NCBI GenBank assembly: GCA_023386365.1
Contig: JAEWJX010000041.1
Coordinates: forward strand, 1-64,000
Direction of reading: 5' to 3'
Length of the DNA stretch: 64,000 nt
Origin: Actinomycetes bacterium
GTDB lineage: Bacteria; Actinomycetota; Actinomycetes; Actinomycetales; Microbacteriaceae
The stretch's first letter is position 1, and each line of letters opens with the position of its first letter. Below, piece by piece: positions 18,421-29,130 of the stretch. The notes below the pieces were generated by a model. The model searched no databases. It was not told the origin of the DNA and saw nothing but the letters and a program-made list of their open reading frames with translations. A program made the translations under genes and the position numbers.

Positions 18421-19413
18421 GTGCTTATTGCACAGCGTCCCACTCTCTCCGAGGAGAACATCTCGGAGTTCCGCTCCGCTTTCGTGATCGAGCCCCTCGA
18501 GCCCGGCTTCGGCTACACGCTCGGTAACTCGATGCGTCGCACCCTGCTGTCGTCCATCCCGGGCGCGGCGGTCACGAGCATCCGACTCGACGGCATCCAG
18601 CACGAGTTCGACACCATCCCCGGTGTCAAGGAGGACGTCGTCGAGATCGTCCTGAACATCAAGAACCTGGTCGTCTCGAGCGAGCACGACGAGCCCATCA
18701 CCGCCTACCTGCGCAAGCAGGGTGCCGGTCAGGTCACCGCGGCCGACATCTCGGCCCCGGCCGGTGTGGAGATCCACAACCCCGACCTGGTCATCGCGAC
18801 CCTCAACGACAAGGCCAAGTTCGACCTGGAGCTCACGATCGAGCGCGGTCGTGGCTACGTGTCGGCCACCCAGAACCGCAGCGAGTTCAGCGAGGCGGGC
18901 CAGATCCCGATCGACTCGATCTACTCGCCCGTGCTCAAGGTGACCTACCGCGTCGAGGCGACCCGTGCCGGTGAGCGCACCGACTTCGACCGCCTGGTGG
19001 TCGACGTCGAGACGAAGCCGGCGATCTCGCCGCGCGACGCCATCGCCTCCGCCGGACGCACCCTCGTCGAGCTGTTCGGCCTCGCCCGCGAGCTGAACAC
19101 CGCCGCTGAGGGCATCGAGATCGGGCCCGCCCCGGTCGACGCCGTCCTCTCGAGCGAGCTCTCGATGCCGATCGAAGACCTCGACCTCTCGGTGCGCAGC
19201 TACAACTGCCTCAAGCGCGAGGGCATCAACACCGTCAGCGAGCTCGTCGCCCTCTCGGAGACGCAGCTCATGAACATCCGCAACTTCGGTCAGAAGTCCG
19301 TGGACGAGGTCAAGGACAAGCTCGTTGAGCTCGGCCTCTCGCTCAAGGACAGCGTGCCCGGCTTCGACGGTGCGCACTTCTACGGCGGATACGACGACGA
19401 CGAGACCGTCTGA
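18421..19413 (+). CDS. rpoA: DNA-directed RNA polymerase subunit alpha
   Basis: Alpha nucleates RNA polymerase assembly and its C-terminal domain binds UP elements and activators. The GTG at 18421 follows a GAAAGGAAA site and gives the family start ([16 protein letters not shown]) and 330 residues; a GTG at 18379 is less likely. The N-terminal domain has [18 protein letters not shown]; the C-terminal domain has [16 protein letters not shown] and [16 protein letters not shown]. Confidence 0.97.
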   Translation: MLIAQRPTLSEENISEFRSAFVIEPLEPGFGYTLGNSMRRTLLSSIPGAAVTSIRLDGIQHEFDTIPGVKEDVVEIVLNIKNLVVSSEHDEPITAYLRKQGAGQVTAADISAPAGVEIHNPDLVIATLNDKAKFDLELTIERGRGYVSATQNRSEFSEAGQIPIDSIYSPVLKVTYRVEATRAGERTDFDRLVVDVETKPAISPRDAIASAGRTLVELFGLARELNTAAEGIEIGPAPVDAVLSSELSMPIEDLDLSVRSYNCLKREGINTVSELVALSETQLMNIRNFGQKSVDEVKDKLVELGLSLKDSVPGFDGAHFYGGYDDDETV

Positions 19414-19457
19414 GTCCCGCTTCCTGACCTGAAACACTTCCTGGAGAACGACTGATC

Positions 19458-20003
19458 ATGCCTCAGCCCACCAAGGGTCCCCGTCTCGGCGGCGGTCCGG
19501 CGCACGAGCGCCTGCTGCTTGCGAACCTCGCCGCGGCCCTCTTCACCCACAAGAGCATCACGACCACCGAGACGAAGGCCAAGCGCCTCCGCCCGCTGGC
19601 CGAGCGTCTCATCACCTTCGCCAAGCGTGGCGACCTGCACGCGCGTCGCCGCGTGCTGTCCGTCATCCACGACAAGACGGTCGTGCACGAGCTCTTCACC
19701 GAGATCGCGCCGCTCGTCGCCGAGCGTGAGGGTGGATACACCCGCATCATCAAGACCGGCTACCGCAAGGGCGACAACGCGCCCATGGCGGTCATCGAGC
19801 TCGTGCTCGAGCCGGTCGTGAAGAAGCCGGCATCGTCGAAGAAGTCGGCCGCCCGCACCGAGGCCCCGAAGGCGGAGGCGAAGCCCGCCGCCGAGGAGAC
19901 TCCGGTCGAGGAGACCGAGGCGTCGGAGGAGGTCGTCGAGGAGGCTCCCGCCGCCGACGAGACCCTCGCCGCCGACGAGGCCGCGGAGTCCGAGGAGAAG
20001 TAA
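19458..20003 (+). CDS. rplQ: 50S ribosomal protein L17 with acidic C-terminal tail
   Basis: The L17 core ([20 protein letters not shown], then [20 protein letters not shown]) covers residues 1-121. Residues 122-181 form an Ala/Glu-rich low-complexity tail missing from typical 115-125 residue L17 proteins. It directly follows rpoA, as in most bacteria, and is followed by a strong bidirectional terminator. Confidence 0.96.
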   Translation: MPQPTKGPRLGGGPAHERLLLANLAAALFTHKSITTTETKAKRLRPLAERLITFAKRGDLHARRRVLSVIHDKTVVHELFTEIAPLVAEREGGYTRIIKTGYRKGDNAPMAVIELVLEPVVKKPASSKKSAARTEAPKAEAKPAAEETPVEETEASEEVVEEAPAADETLAADEAAESEEK

Positions 20004-20020
20004 CTCCCGCATCCGTTCCA

Positions 20021-20055
20021 CGAGAAGCCCCGCTCATCGCGAGCGGGGCTTCTCG
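20021..20055. terminator. strong bidirectional terminator after rplQ
   Basis: A perfect 15-bp stem (20021-20035 with 20041-20055) closes a 5-nt loop between convergent rplQ and the acyltransferase gene. It carries no long T-tract but is the most stable simple hairpin in this part of the window. Confidence 0.8.
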
Positions 20056-20082
20056 CATTCCTGGACGGATCGGTGAGGGACC

Positions 20083-21993
20083 TCAGACCGGGCGCGGCAG
20101 CGACTCGTCGGCGACGTCGTCGCGCAGGGGTGGCAGGGCGGCCAACCGCTGCAGGGCCTCCTTGATGGTGCCGGTGAAGATGCCGGCGCCCACGGGACCG
20201 AAGTGCACCTGGTCGCGGGCCAACTCGCCCAGGTGCGGCTGCACGGCGGTGTACCAGTCGGCGAGCTCCACGTTGCGGTACTGCCACGCGAAGGAGGCGA
20301 GCCGCTCGTTGACGGTGGGGATCCATCCGCGCGGCGCCTGCGCCGTCACGACCACCAGCTCGCGTTCGGGCCCCAGCACGCGCCGCACCTCTTCGAGGGT
20401 GTCGCGGCTGATGGAGCCGTTGGTGCCGAGCGCGACGACGACGACGGGGCGCAGGGCGCCCGCATCCTCGAGACCCTGCAGGATGCCGGGTGCGGTCGAC
20501 ATCTGCCGCGACACGACCGCGTCGATCTGGATGCCGGGCAAGGCGGCCTGGAGTTCCGGTACCGCGGCGAGCATCACGGAGTCGCCGATGGCGGTGATCT
20601 GGTCGCCCTGGAGGGCGCGGGGCGGGGCGGCCGGGGTGTCCTCGGGGGCAGGGGTGGGGGTTGCGGACGGGGTGTTCTCGATCGCGTCGCGACCCGCCTC
20701 GATCCGCTGCTCGACGCTGGAACGGTCCGGCTGCATCACCAGCGCGACCGCGGTGCCCGCCGTGCCGACCACGACCAGGGCGAGCGCGGTGGCGCTGGCG
20801 ATCGCGGCGCGTCGCGACCGCCGCCATCCGATGGCCCAGTCTCGGGTGGCGCCACGGAACCCGTCGCGGCGGATCCCGGTCTCGACGAAGCGGTAGCTGA
20901 GGGCGGAGGCGAGCAGGGTGACGGCAAGCGCGATACCACCGAGGGCCCAGGCGAGCGCCGGTTCCGCGGTCCAGGTGGGGAGGCCGGCGGCGAGCAGCAC
21001 GAACACGGGCCAGTGCCACAGGTAGATGCCGTAGCTGCGTTCGCCGACCCAGCGCAGCGGCGGAAGTTCGAGCACCCGCGCGACCGGCGAGCCGGGAACG
21101 AGAAGTGCGGCGATCACCACCGCGGTGAGGGCGGCCACGCCGAGGAGTCCCCCACGGTAGGGCAGGTCGGTGGTGCCGGCCATGAGCAGCGACAACGCCA
21201 CGAGTCCGGCGAGCGCCACGAACCCCGCCCATCCCAGGGTGTGGCGCGCCGCACGCGGCCACACCAGCTGGCGGGTCGGCCACCACTGGGCGGCAACGGC
21301 GAGCAGGGCGCCGAGGGTCAGACCGAAGGCGTGGGTGCCGGTGCCGTAGTAGACCCGGGTCGGGTCGCCGGGGGTCAGCAGCAGGGCCATCGCGAGGGCG
21401 GATGCGAGGGTGGCGATCCCGAGCAGCACGATGCGGCCGGTTCGTGGGGTGCGGAGGATGACGAGGATGACGAGGACCGGCCACAGCAGGTAGAACTGCT
21501 CCTCGACGGCGAGCGACCACAGGTTGCGGAAGAGCTCGGGTGCCGCCTCGGCGAAGTAGTCCGAACCGGTGGCGATGAAGTACCAGTTGCTCGAGAAGGT
21601 GAGGGCGGTGAGCAGCTGGCCGCCGAGTCCCACCAGCACGTCGCCGCCGATGAGCATTGCGGCGGTGCTGCAGGCGAGCAGCAGCACCACCAGGGCGGGC
21701 AGGAGGCGCCGCGCCCGCCGCTTCCAGAAGGCGCCCAACCGGATGCGGCCGCTGCGCGCACGTTCGGTGAGCAGCAGGCGCGTGATGATGAACCCGCTGA
21801 CGACGAAGAACACGTCGACGCCCAGGTACCCGCCGATGACGGCGCCGGGGGTCAGGTGGAATGCGACCACGACGGCCACCGCGAATGCGCGCAACCCGTC
21901 GAGACCGGGCACCCGGTTCGTTCTCGGGGCAGACGTGGATGCGCCCGGCGCGGGAGCGGCGGACGCGTCGTGGTCGGTGGTCGATGCGGTCAT
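20083..21993 (-). CDS. membrane acyltransferase with SGNH domain (OafA/YrhL family)
   Basis: Probably O-acylates a cell-surface polysaccharide or peptidoglycan. The N-terminal acyltransferase-3 domain (residues about 25-370) starts RVPGLDGLRAFAVAVVVAFH with the catalytic-type His, has GGYLGVDVFFVVSGFIIT and about ten hydrophobic helices. The C-terminal domain (about 450-636) is SGNH hydrolase-like, with AIGDSVMLA, VALGTNGS and the DQVHFGP segment supplying Asp and His. The length of 636 fits the fused class. The ATG at 21993 is 34 bp from divergent truA. The acceptor cannot be told from sequence. Confidence 0.88.
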   Translation of the reverse strand: MTASTTDHDASAAPAPGASTSAPRTNRVPGLDGLRAFAVAVVVAFHLTPGAVIGGYLGVDVFFVVSGFIITRLLLTERARSGRIRLGAFWKRRARRLLPALVVLLLACSTAAMLIGGDVLVGLGGQLLTALTFSSNWYFIATGSDYFAEAAPELFRNLWSLAVEEQFYLLWPVLVILVILRTPRTGRIVLLGIATLASALAMALLLTPGDPTRVYYGTGTHAFGLTLGALLAVAAQWWPTRQLVWPRAARHTLGWAGFVALAGLVALSLLMAGTTDLPYRGGLLGVAALTAVVIAALLVPGSPVARVLELPPLRWVGERSYGIYLWHWPVFVLLAAGLPTWTAEPALAWALGGIALAVTLLASALSYRFVETGIRRDGFRGATRDWAIGWRRSRRAAIASATALALVVVGTAGTAVALVMQPDRSSVEQRIEAGRDAIENTPSATPTPAPEDTPAAPPRALQGDQITAIGDSVMLAAVPELQAALPGIQIDAVVSRQMSTAPGILQGLEDAGALRPVVVVALGTNGSISRDTLEEVRRVLGPERELVVVTAQAPRGWIPTVNERLASFAWQYRNVELADWYTAVQPHLGELARDQVHFGPVGAGIFTGTIKEALQRLAALPPLRDDVADESLPRPV

Positions 21994-22015
21994 GGGCGGT
22001 GTTCCCGTAACAGCC

Positions 22016-22021
22016 TAAACT
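22016..22021 (+). promoter_or_regulatory. -10 hexamer for a leaderless truA transcript
   Basis: TAAACT ends 6 nt before the truA GTG at 22028, so the expected transcription start is the start codon itself. No Shine-Dalgarno is present. Confidence 0.5.
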
Positions 22022-22027
22022 CGCCTC

Positions 22028-22936
22028 GTGACGATCCCGGAAGCCTCGACGCGCGTCCGGCTCGATCTCGCCTACGACGGCACCGACTTCACCGGCTGGG
22101 CGCGTCAGCCCGGCCTCCGCACCGTGCAGGGTGTCCTCGAGGACGCCCTCGAGACTCTGTTCGGTCGCGTCGGCGAGGCGCCGCGGGTGACGGTCGCGGG
22201 GCGCACGGATGTGGGGGTGCACGCGGTCGGTCAGGTGGCCCACCTCGACCTCACCCCGGCGCAGCTCGCGGTGCTCGACCGACGCCCGAAGGGTCGGGGG
22301 GCGGGAGCCGCGGGGGCGGCATCGCTGGCGCGTCGGCTGAACGGCATCTTCGGCCAGGCCGCCGACGTGCAGGTTCTCGCGGCGAGCGAGGCGCCCGCCG
22401 GGTTCGACGCACGCTTCTCGGCCGTGTGGCGTCGGTACGAGTATCGGATCGCGGATGCCTCAGCGCTGCGTGATCCGCGCGTGCGCTCCTTCACTCTCTG
22501 GCATCCGGCTGCTCTGGCGGTGGATGCGATGGATGCGGCGGCGGCGAGCCTGCTGGGGCTGCATGATTTCGCGGCGTACTGCCGTCCGCGTGAGGGGGCG
22601 ACCACCATCCGCACGCTGCAGGAGTTCTCGTGGTCGCGCGACGACGACGGGGTGCTGGTGGCCCGTGTGCGTGCCGACGCGTTCTGCCACTCGATGGTGC
22701 GGGCGCTGGTGGGTGCGTGCGTGGCGGCGGGGGAGGGGCGGTTCGCCCCGGATCGCGCGGCCGGCATCCGCGATGAGGCGCAGCGGGGGAGCGAGTTCGT
22801 CGTGCTGCCGTCGCGGGGGCTGACGCTCGTCGAGGTGGGGTATCCGGCCGATGAGGAGCTCGCGGCGCGGGCCGAGCAGACGAGGGCGAAGCGGCCCGCG
22901 ATCGGCGGTTTGACCGACGAGGGTCCCGTCGACTAA
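22028..22936 (+). CDS. truA: tRNA pseudouridine(38-40) synthase
   Basis: TruA isomerises U38-U40 in the tRNA anticodon arm. The protein starts (GTG) [20 protein letters not shown] and has the catalytic Asp in [14 protein letters not shown]. The second half contains [19 protein letters not shown] and [12 protein letters not shown], both family motifs. The 302 residues are slightly long because of a Gly/Ala-rich insert after residue 85. It is upstream of rplM-rpsI, a frequent actinobacterial order. Confidence 0.94.
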   Translation: MTIPEASTRVRLDLAYDGTDFTGWARQPGLRTVQGVLEDALETLFGRVGEAPRVTVAGRTDVGVHAVGQVAHLDLTPAQLAVLDRRPKGRGAGAAGAASLARRLNGIFGQAADVQVLAASEAPAGFDARFSAVWRRYEYRIADASALRDPRVRSFTLWHPAALAVDAMDAAAASLLGLHDFAAYCRPREGATTIRTLQEFSWSRDDDGVLVARVRADAFCHSMVRALVGACVAAGEGRFAPDRAAGIRDEAQRGSEFVVLPSRGLTLVEVGYPADEELAARAEQTRAKRPAIGGLTDEGPVD

Positions 22937-22992
22937 TCTGTACAGGTTGTCTGCGCACCGCGTGGGCGACCAGTTGGGCCCTCCACCGTCGG

Positions 22993-23016
22993 GTTCCGAA
23001 CCATCGGATTCGGAAC
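22993..23016 (+). promoter_or_regulatory. hairpin in the rplM leader
   Basis: GTTCCGAA (22993-23000) pairs with TTCGGAAC (23009-23016) over an 8-nt loop in the 131-bp gap before rplM. It could be an autoregulatory L13 leader or an operator; there is no T-tract. Confidence 0.4.
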
Positions 23017-23067
23017 GCACACCGGAGTGGGATTCACGAACACCACCGACCAGAAAGCAGTCATTCC

Positions 23068-23514
23068 GTGACGCGTACGTTCAGCCCCAAGCCGGCGGAC
23101 ATCAAGCGCGAGTGGATCGTCATCGACGCCACCGACATCGTGCTCGGCCGCCTCGCCACTCACGCCGCCGCCATCCTCCGCGGCAAGCACAAGGCGACCT
23201 TCGCCCCCCACATGGACATGGGCGACTTCGTCATCATCGTCAACGCCGAGAAGGTGGCCCTCACCGGCCAGAAGCTCGAGAAGAAGATGGCGTACCGCCA
23301 CTCGGGTTACCCGGGCGGCCTCACCGCGACCAGCTACGTCGAGATGCTCGAGAAGCACCCGACCCGCGCCGTCGAGAAGGCCATCCGCGGCATGCTGCCG
23401 AAGAACTCGCTGGGCCGCGCCCAGATCAAGAAGCTGAAGGTGTACGCCGGCGCCGAGCACCCGCACGCCGCGCAGCAGCCCAAGCAGTACACCCTCACCC
23501 AGGTCGCGCAGTAA
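23068..23514 (+). CDS. rplM: 50S ribosomal protein L13
   Basis: L13 is an early 50S assembly protein. The GTG-started 148-residue protein has the family core ([19 protein letters not shown], then [10 protein letters not shown] and [18 protein letters not shown]). The pair rplM-rpsI is conserved, separated here by 29 bp. Confidence 0.97.
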   Translation: MTRTFSPKPADIKREWIVIDATDIVLGRLATHAAAILRGKHKATFAPHMDMGDFVIIVNAEKVALTGQKLEKKMAYRHSGYPGGLTATSYVEMLEKHPTRAVEKAIRGMLPKNSLGRAQIKKLKVYAGAEHPHAAQQPKQYTLTQVAQ

Positions 23515-23543
23515 GCGCCGAGAGACTTCCAAGGACATCACTG

Positions 23544-24032
23544 ATGGCGAAGATCGAAGACACCGTGTCGGACGAGGTTCTGACCTCCTTCTCGACCGAA
23601 ACCCCGGCTGACGAGGCGCCCCGCGCCCCGCGTGCCGTCCTCAACGTGCCCGGCGCTGCCGTGGGCCGCCGCAAGGAGGCCATCGCGCGCGTGCGCCTGG
23701 TCCCCGGTGGCAGCTCGTTCACCGTGAACGGCCGCACCCTCGAGGACTACTTCCCGAACAAGCTGCACCAGCAGCTGATCAACGACCCGTTCAAGGTCCT
23801 CGACCTGCTCGGCTCGTACGACGTGATCGCGAAGATCACGGGTGGCGGCCCCTCGGGCCAGGCGGGCGCCCTGCGTCTCGCGATCGCCCGTGCGCTGAAC
23901 GAGATCGACCGCGAGAACAACCGCCCGGCGCTCAAGAAGGCCGGCTTCCTTTCGCGCGACGCTCGCGTCATCGAGCGCAAGAAGGCCGGTCTCAAGAAGG
24001 CCCGCAAGGCCTCGCAGTTCTCGAAGCGTTAA
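23544..24032 (+). CDS. rpsI: 30S ribosomal protein S9
   Basis: S9 reaches the P-site tRNA with its C-terminal tail, here ending KASQFSKR. The ATG at 23544 with an AAGGA site gives 162 residues, including an acidic N-terminal extension of about 33 residues before the core ([16 protein letters not shown]). An upstream in-frame ATG lies within rplM and is rejected. glmM follows after 21 bp. Confidence 0.97.
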   Translation: MAKIEDTVSDEVLTSFSTETPADEAPRAPRAVLNVPGAAVGRRKEAIARVRLVPGGSSFTVNGRTLEDYFPNKLHQQLINDPFKVLDLLGSYDVIAKITGGGPSGQAGALRLAIARALNEIDRENNRPALKKAGFLSRDARVIERKKAGLKKARKASQFSKR

Positions 24033-24053
24033 TCCTTCGAGGTCTGAACGCGT

Positions 24054-25424
24054 ATGCCGCGTCTCTTCGGTACTGACGGGGTCCGGGGGCTGGCGAACGG
24101 TGATGTGATCACCGCCGACCTGGCCCTCGGCCTCGCGCAGGCCGCTGCCCGTGTGCTCACGCAGGGTCGCCACGCCGACATCGTGCGTGGCGAGGGGCGC
24201 CGTTCGCGCGCCGTCCTCGCGCGCGACCCGCGTGTCTCGGGCGAGTTCATCTCCGCTGCCGTCGCGGCCGGGCTGGCGAGCTCCGGGATCGACGTGCTCG
24301 ATGCCGGTGTCATCCCGACGCCTGCCGCCGCCTTCCTGGTGGGTGACATCGGCGCCGACTTCGGTGTCATGGTGTCGGCGTCGCATAACCCGGCGCCCGA
24401 CAACGGCATCAAGTTCTTCGCCCTGGGTGGCGTGAAGCTGCCCGACGAGGTCGAGGACCGCATCGAGGCGGCCCTCGCGCAGCCGAAGCTGGCACCGACG
24501 GGCGCCGGCGTGGGCCGCATCCGCCGTTTCGCCGACGCCGAGGACCGCTACCTGCTGCACCTGCTCGGCACCCTCGATGTGCGCCTCGACGGCCTGCATG
24601 TGGTGCTCGACTGCGCCCACGGCGCCGCGGCGGGCGTCTCGCCCGAGGTGTTCTCGGATGCGGGGGCGCAGGTCACGGTGATCGGTGCGGAACCCGACGG
24701 GCTCAACATCAACGAGGGTCTCGGCTCGACCCATCTCGAGAAGCTGCAGGACGCGGTGCGTCTGGCGGGCGCCGACCTCGGTATCGCGCACGACGGCGAC
24801 GCCGACCGCTGCCTCGCGGTGGATGCCGACGGCAACGTCATCGACGGCGACCGCCTCATGGCGGTGCTCGCGGTGTCGCTCAAGAACCGCGGACTCCTCG
24901 CGCACGACACCCTCGCGGTGACGACGATGAGCAACCTCGGGCTGCGTGTCGCCATGGCCGAGCACGGCATCCGGATCGTGGAGACCGCCGTCGGCGACCG
25001 CTACGTGCTCGAGGCGATGGCCGAGCACGGCCTGTCGCTCGGTGGCGAGCAGTCGGGCCACATCATCTTCAGCGACTACGCCACCACCGGCGACGGCATC
25101 CTGAGCGGCCTGCAGTTCGCGGCCGAGATGGTGCGCACCGGCAAGACGGCCGCCGAACTCGCCGCCGTGATGGATGTGTATCCGCAGGTGCTCGTGAACG
25201 TGCGCGGTGTCGACCATCACGCGCTCGGCGACGACGAGGTGATCGCGGAGGCGGTCGCCCGCCACGGTGCCGCCCTCGGCGACAACGGCCGCGTGCTCCT
25301 GCGTCCGTCCGGCACCGAGCCGCTCGTACGGGTCATGGTCGAGTCGCGCGACGCCGACGAGGCCCAGCAGGTGGCGGACGAGCTCGCGGGAATCGTGCGC
25401 GAGCGCCTCGCGTTGTCCTCCTAG
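24054..25424 (+). CDS. glmM: phosphoglucosamine mutase
   Basis: Converts glucosamine-6-phosphate to glucosamine-1-phosphate for UDP-GlcNAc and peptidoglycan. The 456 residues start [15 protein letters not shown] and carry the phosphoserine loop [15 protein letters not shown], the metal-binding DGDADR motif, GEQSGHI and the phosphate-binding [12 protein letters not shown]. It follows rpsI and lies a few kb before glmS, the enzyme that supplies its substrate. Confidence 0.96.
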   Translation: MPRLFGTDGVRGLANGDVITADLALGLAQAAARVLTQGRHADIVRGEGRRSRAVLARDPRVSGEFISAAVAAGLASSGIDVLDAGVIPTPAAAFLVGDIGADFGVMVSASHNPAPDNGIKFFALGGVKLPDEVEDRIEAALAQPKLAPTGAGVGRIRRFADAEDRYLLHLLGTLDVRLDGLHVVLDCAHGAAAGVSPEVFSDAGAQVTVIGAEPDGLNINEGLGSTHLEKLQDAVRLAGADLGIAHDGDADRCLAVDADGNVIDGDRLMAVLAVSLKNRGLLAHDTLAVTTMSNLGLRVAMAEHGIRIVETAVGDRYVLEAMAEHGLSLGGEQSGHIIFSDYATTGDGILSGLQFAAEMVRTGKTAAELAAVMDVYPQVLVNVRGVDHHALGDDEVIAEAVARHGAALGDNGRVLLRPSGTEPLVRVMVESRDADEAQQVADELAGIVRERLALSS

Positions 25425-25444
25425 ACGACGACGAAGGGGGCAGC

Positions 25445-25882
25445 ATGCCGCTGACCGGAGAGTACGCGCCGAGCACATCGGCCTGGGCGCGCAAGCAGGC
25501 GGAGGCGTTCGAAGCCTCCAACGGTGCCGACGCGAACGAGCTGCAGGGCAAGCCGATCATCGTGCTCACCTCGGTGGGCGCCAAGAGCGGCAAGCTGCGC
25601 AAGAACGCCCTCATGCGTGTGGAGCACGACGGGGTGTACGCGGTGGTCGCCTCGAAGGGCGGCGCCCCCGAGCACCCGAACTGGTTCCACAACCTGGTGG
25701 CCAACCCGCACGTCGAACTGCAGGACGGCCCCGTGAAGCGCGACTACCTCGCCCGCGAGGTCACCGGAGATGAGAAGACGCTCTGGTGGGCGCGCGCGAC
25801 CGAGGTGTGGCCCGCCTACGACGGCTACCAGACGAAGACCGAGCGCCCGATCCCGGTGTTCGTGCTGGAGCCGGTGGCGTAG
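25445..25882 (+). CDS. deazaflavin (F420)-dependent nitroreductase-family protein
   Basis: The 145-residue single-domain protein resembles the DDN/FDOR family, which binds F420 in a split beta-barrel. Supporting segments are [20 protein letters not shown] and [19 protein letters not shown]. Family members reduce varied substrates, so the reaction is not predictable. The start has AAGGGGGCAGC before the ATG and it lies 20 bp after glmM, so it is probably co-transcribed with it. Confidence 0.85.
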   Translation: MPLTGEYAPSTSAWARKQAEAFEASNGADANELQGKPIIVLTSVGAKSGKLRKNALMRVEHDGVYAVVASKGGAPEHPNWFHNLVANPHVELQDGPVKRDYLAREVTGDEKTLWWARATEVWPAYDGYQTKTERPIPVFVLEPVA

Positions 25883-25891
25883 GTTTCGGGA

Positions 25892-25920
25892 GTGTGGCGG
25901 CGCCTCCGGCGTCGTCACAC
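25892..25920. terminator. bidirectional terminator between the F420-type gene and coaA
   Basis: A 13-bp stem with two G.T pairs (25892-25904 with 25908-25920) and a 3-nt loop lies between convergent genes and overlaps the coaA stop codon. Confidence 0.65.
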
Positions 25921-26862
25921 CTTCCGGATGAGCACGTTCGACACGGTGTGGTCGGATGCTTTGCGCAGCACGAGCGACGCGCGCGGCCGCGTGGGGGCGA
26001 TGTTCTGCTCCAGGTTGGGGCCGTTGATCTCGTGCCAGATCGCGCGAGCCCGGGTGATCGCCTCGTCTTCGCTGAGCGACGCGTAGCGGTGGAAGTACGA
26101 CCGCGGGTCGGCGAACGCGCCGCGCTGCAGGCGCAGGAAGCGGTCGACGTACCAACGCTCGATGTCGATGGTGCGCGCATCCACGTAGACGGTGAAGTCG
26201 AACAGGTCGCTGACGGCGAGGCGGGCGCCCGGCGCGGGCGGCTGCAGCACGTTGAGGCCCTCGACGATGAGGATGTCGGGGCGGCGCACCACGATCTCCG
26301 CATCCGGGACGATGTCGTACACGAGGTGCGAGTACACGGGCGCCCGCACCTCCTCGACACCGCTCTTCACCCGGCTGACGAAGCGGAGCAGAGCCCGACG
26401 GTCGTAGCTCTCGGGGAAGCCCTTGCGGGTCATGAGGCCCCGACGCTCAAGTTCGGCGTTCGGAAGCAGGAACCCGTCGGTGGTGACCAGTTCGACGCGC
26501 GGGGTGTCGTCCCAGCGCGCCAGCAGCTCCCGCAGCAGACGCGCGATCGTGGACTTGCCGACCGCGACCGACCCGGCCACACCGATCACGAACGGGGTGG
26601 GCGGGTCGTCCTGACCGAGGAAGTCGCGGGTGGAGCGATGCAGCTGCCGGGCGCCGACCGCATACAGGTTCAGCAGCCGGCTGAGCGGCACGTACACCTC
26701 GGCCACCTCGCGCAGATCGAGGGAGTCGCCCAGTCCGCGCAGCCGCACCAGCTCCTCTTCCGAGAGCGGGTTCGCGGCCTGCGGGGCGAGGGCCGCCCAC
26801 GCCGCGCGATCGAGTTCGAGGAACGGGGTCGCCGAGGGCGCACGCTCACCGAGGTCGGACAT
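25915..26862 (-). CDS. coaA: type I pantothenate kinase
   Basis: Phosphorylates pantothenate, the committed step of coenzyme A synthesis. From the ATG at 26862 ([18 protein letters not shown]) it has 315 residues, the family length; the open frame starts 20 codons earlier, but that start would overlap the divergent glmS promoter and ATG. The P-loop [15 protein letters not shown] and TTDGFLLPN are present, plus the [10 protein letters not shown] and [12 protein letters not shown] region. It is divergent from glmS. Confidence 0.94.
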   Translation of the reverse strand: MSDLGERAPSATPFLELDRAAWAALAPQAANPLSEEELVRLRGLGDSLDLREVAEVYVPLSRLLNLYAVGARQLHRSTRDFLGQDDPPTPFVIGVAGSVAVGKSTIARLLRELLARWDDTPRVELVTTDGFLLPNAELERRGLMTRKGFPESYDRRALLRFVSRVKSGVEEVRAPVYSHLVYDIVPDAEIVVRRPDILIVEGLNVLQPPAPGARLAVSDLFDFTVYVDARTIDIERWYVDRFLRLQRGAFADPRSYFHRYASLSEDEAITRARAIWHEINGPNLEQNIAPTRPRASLVLRKASDHTVSNVLIRKV

Positions 26863-26907
26863 CCCTCCGAGCGTAGTCCCGCTCAGGGGGTTCCCCGCGC
26901 GGTCGCC

Positions 26908-26913
26908 TAGAAT
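26908..26913 (+). promoter_or_regulatory. -10 hexamer for a leaderless glmS transcript
   Basis: TAGAAT ends 7 nt before the glmS ATG, so transcription probably starts at the ATG. No Shine-Dalgarno is visible. Confidence 0.5.
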
Positions 26914-26920
26914 CGAGCCC

Positions 26921-28771
26921 ATGTGCGGAATTGTGGGCTACGTGGGCCCGGGCAGCAGCCTCGACGTCCTGATCGGGGGCCTCAAGCGGCTCGAGTATCG
27001 CGGGTACGACTCGTCGGGTGTGGCGGTGCTCGCCGACGACGGCGAGATCCGTTCGCGTAAGCGCGCCGGCAAGCTGGGCGTGCTGGTCGACGAGCTCGCC
27101 GAGTCGCCCATCGCCGACGGCCACACCGCCATCGGCCACACCCGCTGGGCCACGCACGGCGGCCCCACGGATGTGAACGCGCATCCGCATTTCGGTGACG
27201 GCGGCCGGCTCGCACTGATCCACAACGGCATCATCGAGAACTTCGCCGAGCTGAAGGCCGAGCTCGCCGCCGAGGGTGACACGTTCGAGAGCGAGACCGA
27301 CACCGAGGTCGCCGCCCTGCTCATGGGTCGCGTCTACCGTGAGACCGGTGACCTGACCGAGGCCATGCGCCGCACGGTCGAGCGCCTCGAGGGCGCCTTC
27401 ACTCTGCTCGCGCTGCACAAGGATGCGCCGGGTGTGGTGGTCGGCGCTCGCCGCAGCTCGCCGCTCGTGATCGGCCTCGGTGAGGGCGAGAACTTCCTCG
27501 GCTCGGATGTGGCGGCGTTCGTCGAGCACACGCGTCGCGCGATGGAGATCGGCGAAGACCAGATCGTCACCATCCGCCCCGACTCGGTCGAGGTGATCGA
27601 CTTTGCGGGTGCTCCCGCGGTGGCGAACGAGTTCGCCATCGAGTGGGACGCGTCCGCCGCCGAGAAGGGCGGATGGCCGAGCTTCATGAAGAAGGAGATC
27701 GCTGAGGAGCCGGAGGCGGTCGCCAACACGATCCGCGGGCGCGTGCACGAGGGTGCGGTCACCCTTCCCGAGCTCGACGGCATCGCCGAATCGCTCTCCG
27801 GCATCAACCGGGTGCTGATCCTCGGGTGCGGCACCGCCGCCTACGCGGGCATGCTCGGCAAGTACGCGATCGAGGCGTGGGCCCGCGTACCGGTCGATGT
27901 GGAGCTGTCGCACGAGTTCCGCTACCGCGACCCGGTGCTCGACGAGCGCACCCTCGTGGTGTCGGTGAGCCAGTCGGGCGAGACGATGGACACCCTGATG
28001 GCGGTGCGGTACGCCCGCGAGGCGGGGGCGCGCACGCTGTCGATCTGCAACACCCAGGGCGCGACCATCCCGCGTGAGTCGGATGGCGTGCTCTACACCC
28101 ACGCCGGTCCGGAGGTCGCGGTCGCGTCGACGAAGGCGTTCGTCGCCCAGGTGACGGCGCTGTACCTGCTCGGCCTGCACCTGGCGACGCTGCGGGGCAC
28201 GCTGAACCCGGCGGAGGTGTCGGCGCAGCTGACCGAACTCGAGGCGGTGCCGGCGAAGATCCAGCAGGTTGTCGAGTCGGCGTCGGGCCGCATCGCCGAG
28301 CTGGCGCACTGGATGAGCGACACCCAGTCGGTCCTGTTCCTGGGGCGCCACGTCGGTTTCCCGGTGGCGCTCGAGGGTGCCCTGAAGCTGAAGGAGCTGG
28401 CGTACATCCACGCCGAAGGCTTCGCGGCGGGCGAGCTGAAGCACGGTCCGATCGCGCTGATCGAGCCGGGCCAGATCGTGTTCGTGGTGGTGCCGAGCCC
28501 CCGCGACCCTTCGTCGCTGCACAAGAAGGTCGTCTCCAACATTCAGGAGATCCGTGCCCGCGGTGCACGTGTGATCGCGGTGGCCGAGCTGGGCGACGTG
28601 GCCGTGGTGCCGTTCGCTGACGAGGTCATCCGTATCCCGCTCGCGGCGCCGTTCTTCGAGCCGCTGCTCGCCGTGGTGCCGTTGCACGTCTTCGGCATGG
28701 AGCTGGCGACGGCGAAGGGTCTCGACGTGGACCAGCCGCGCAACCTGGCGAAGTCCGTCACGGTGGAGTGA
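26921..28771 (+). CDS. glmS: glutamine-fructose-6-phosphate aminotransferase
   Basis: Makes glucosamine-6-phosphate from fructose-6-phosphate and glutamine. The ATG at 26921 places the catalytic Cys at position 2 (MCGIVGYVG), which fixes the start. The glutaminase domain covers about 1-225, with [11 protein letters not shown]; two SIS domains follow ([16 protein letters not shown]), and it ends LAKSVTVE. There are 616 residues. It heads the operon with acpS, alr and the tsa genes. Confidence 0.97.
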   Translation: MCGIVGYVGPGSSLDVLIGGLKRLEYRGYDSSGVAVLADDGEIRSRKRAGKLGVLVDELAESPIADGHTAIGHTRWATHGGPTDVNAHPHFGDGGRLALIHNGIIENFAELKAELAAEGDTFESETDTEVAALLMGRVYRETGDLTEAMRRTVERLEGAFTLLALHKDAPGVVVGARRSSPLVIGLGEGENFLGSDVAAFVEHTRRAMEIGEDQIVTIRPDSVEVIDFAGAPAVANEFAIEWDASAAEKGGWPSFMKKEIAEEPEAVANTIRGRVHEGAVTLPELDGIAESLSGINRVLILGCGTAAYAGMLGKYAIEAWARVPVDVELSHEFRYRDPVLDERTLVVSVSQSGETMDTLMAVRYAREAGARTLSICNTQGATIPRESDGVLYTHAGPEVAVASTKAFVAQVTALYLLGLHLATLRGTLNPAEVSAQLTELEAVPAKIQQVVESASGRIAELAHWMSDTQSVLFLGRHVGFPVALEGALKLKELAYIHAEGFAAGELKHGPIALIEPGQIVFVVVPSPRDPSSLHKKVVSNIQEIRARGARVIAVAELGDVAVVPFADEVIRIPLAAPFFEPLLAVVPLHVFGMELATAKGLDVDQPRNLAKSVTVE

Positions 28772-29130
28772 GCGTGATCGTCGGACTGGGCGTCGACGTG
28801 GTCGACCTTGCCCGGTTCGAGCGCGCCATGTCGCGGACCCCGAGGCTCGGCGAACGGTTGTTCGCTGAGAGCGAACGTGGCCTCGCGCTGCGATCGCTCG
28901 CCGCGCGGTTCGCCGCGAAGGAAGCCCTGGTCAAAGCCCTCGGTGACGCGGAAGACGTGCACTGGGTCGACATGGCGATCGCGAGCGACGCCACGGGCAA
29001 TCCGGGATTTGTCATCGAGGGTCCGCTCGCGGCGCTGCTCCAGCGGCGCGGCATCGACGCGCTCCACGTGTCGATGAGCCACGACGCGGGAGTGGCTGTC
29101 GCCACGGTGGTCGCGGAGGCGCTGCCGTGA
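28768..29130 (+). CDS. acpS: holo-[acyl-carrier-protein] synthase
   Basis: Transfers 4'-phosphopantetheine to acyl carrier protein. The 120-residue protein has VGLGVDVVDLARFERAM with the Mg-binding Asp and RFAAKEALVKALG with the catalytic Glu. The GTG at 28768 overlaps the glmS stop; a GTG six bases later is an alternative. Its stop overlaps alr by four bases. Confidence 0.94.
   Translation: MSVIVGLGVDVVDLARFERAMSRTPRLGERLFAESERGLALRSLAARFAAKEALVKALGDAEDVHWVDMAIASDATGNPGFVIEGPLAALLQRRGIDALHVSMSHDAGVAVATVVAEALP

Noticed and set aside
19760..22243. 827-codon minus-strand frame
   Set aside because: It runs in another frame through the acyltransferase, rplQ and truA genes and has no recognisable motif beyond shadow sequence.
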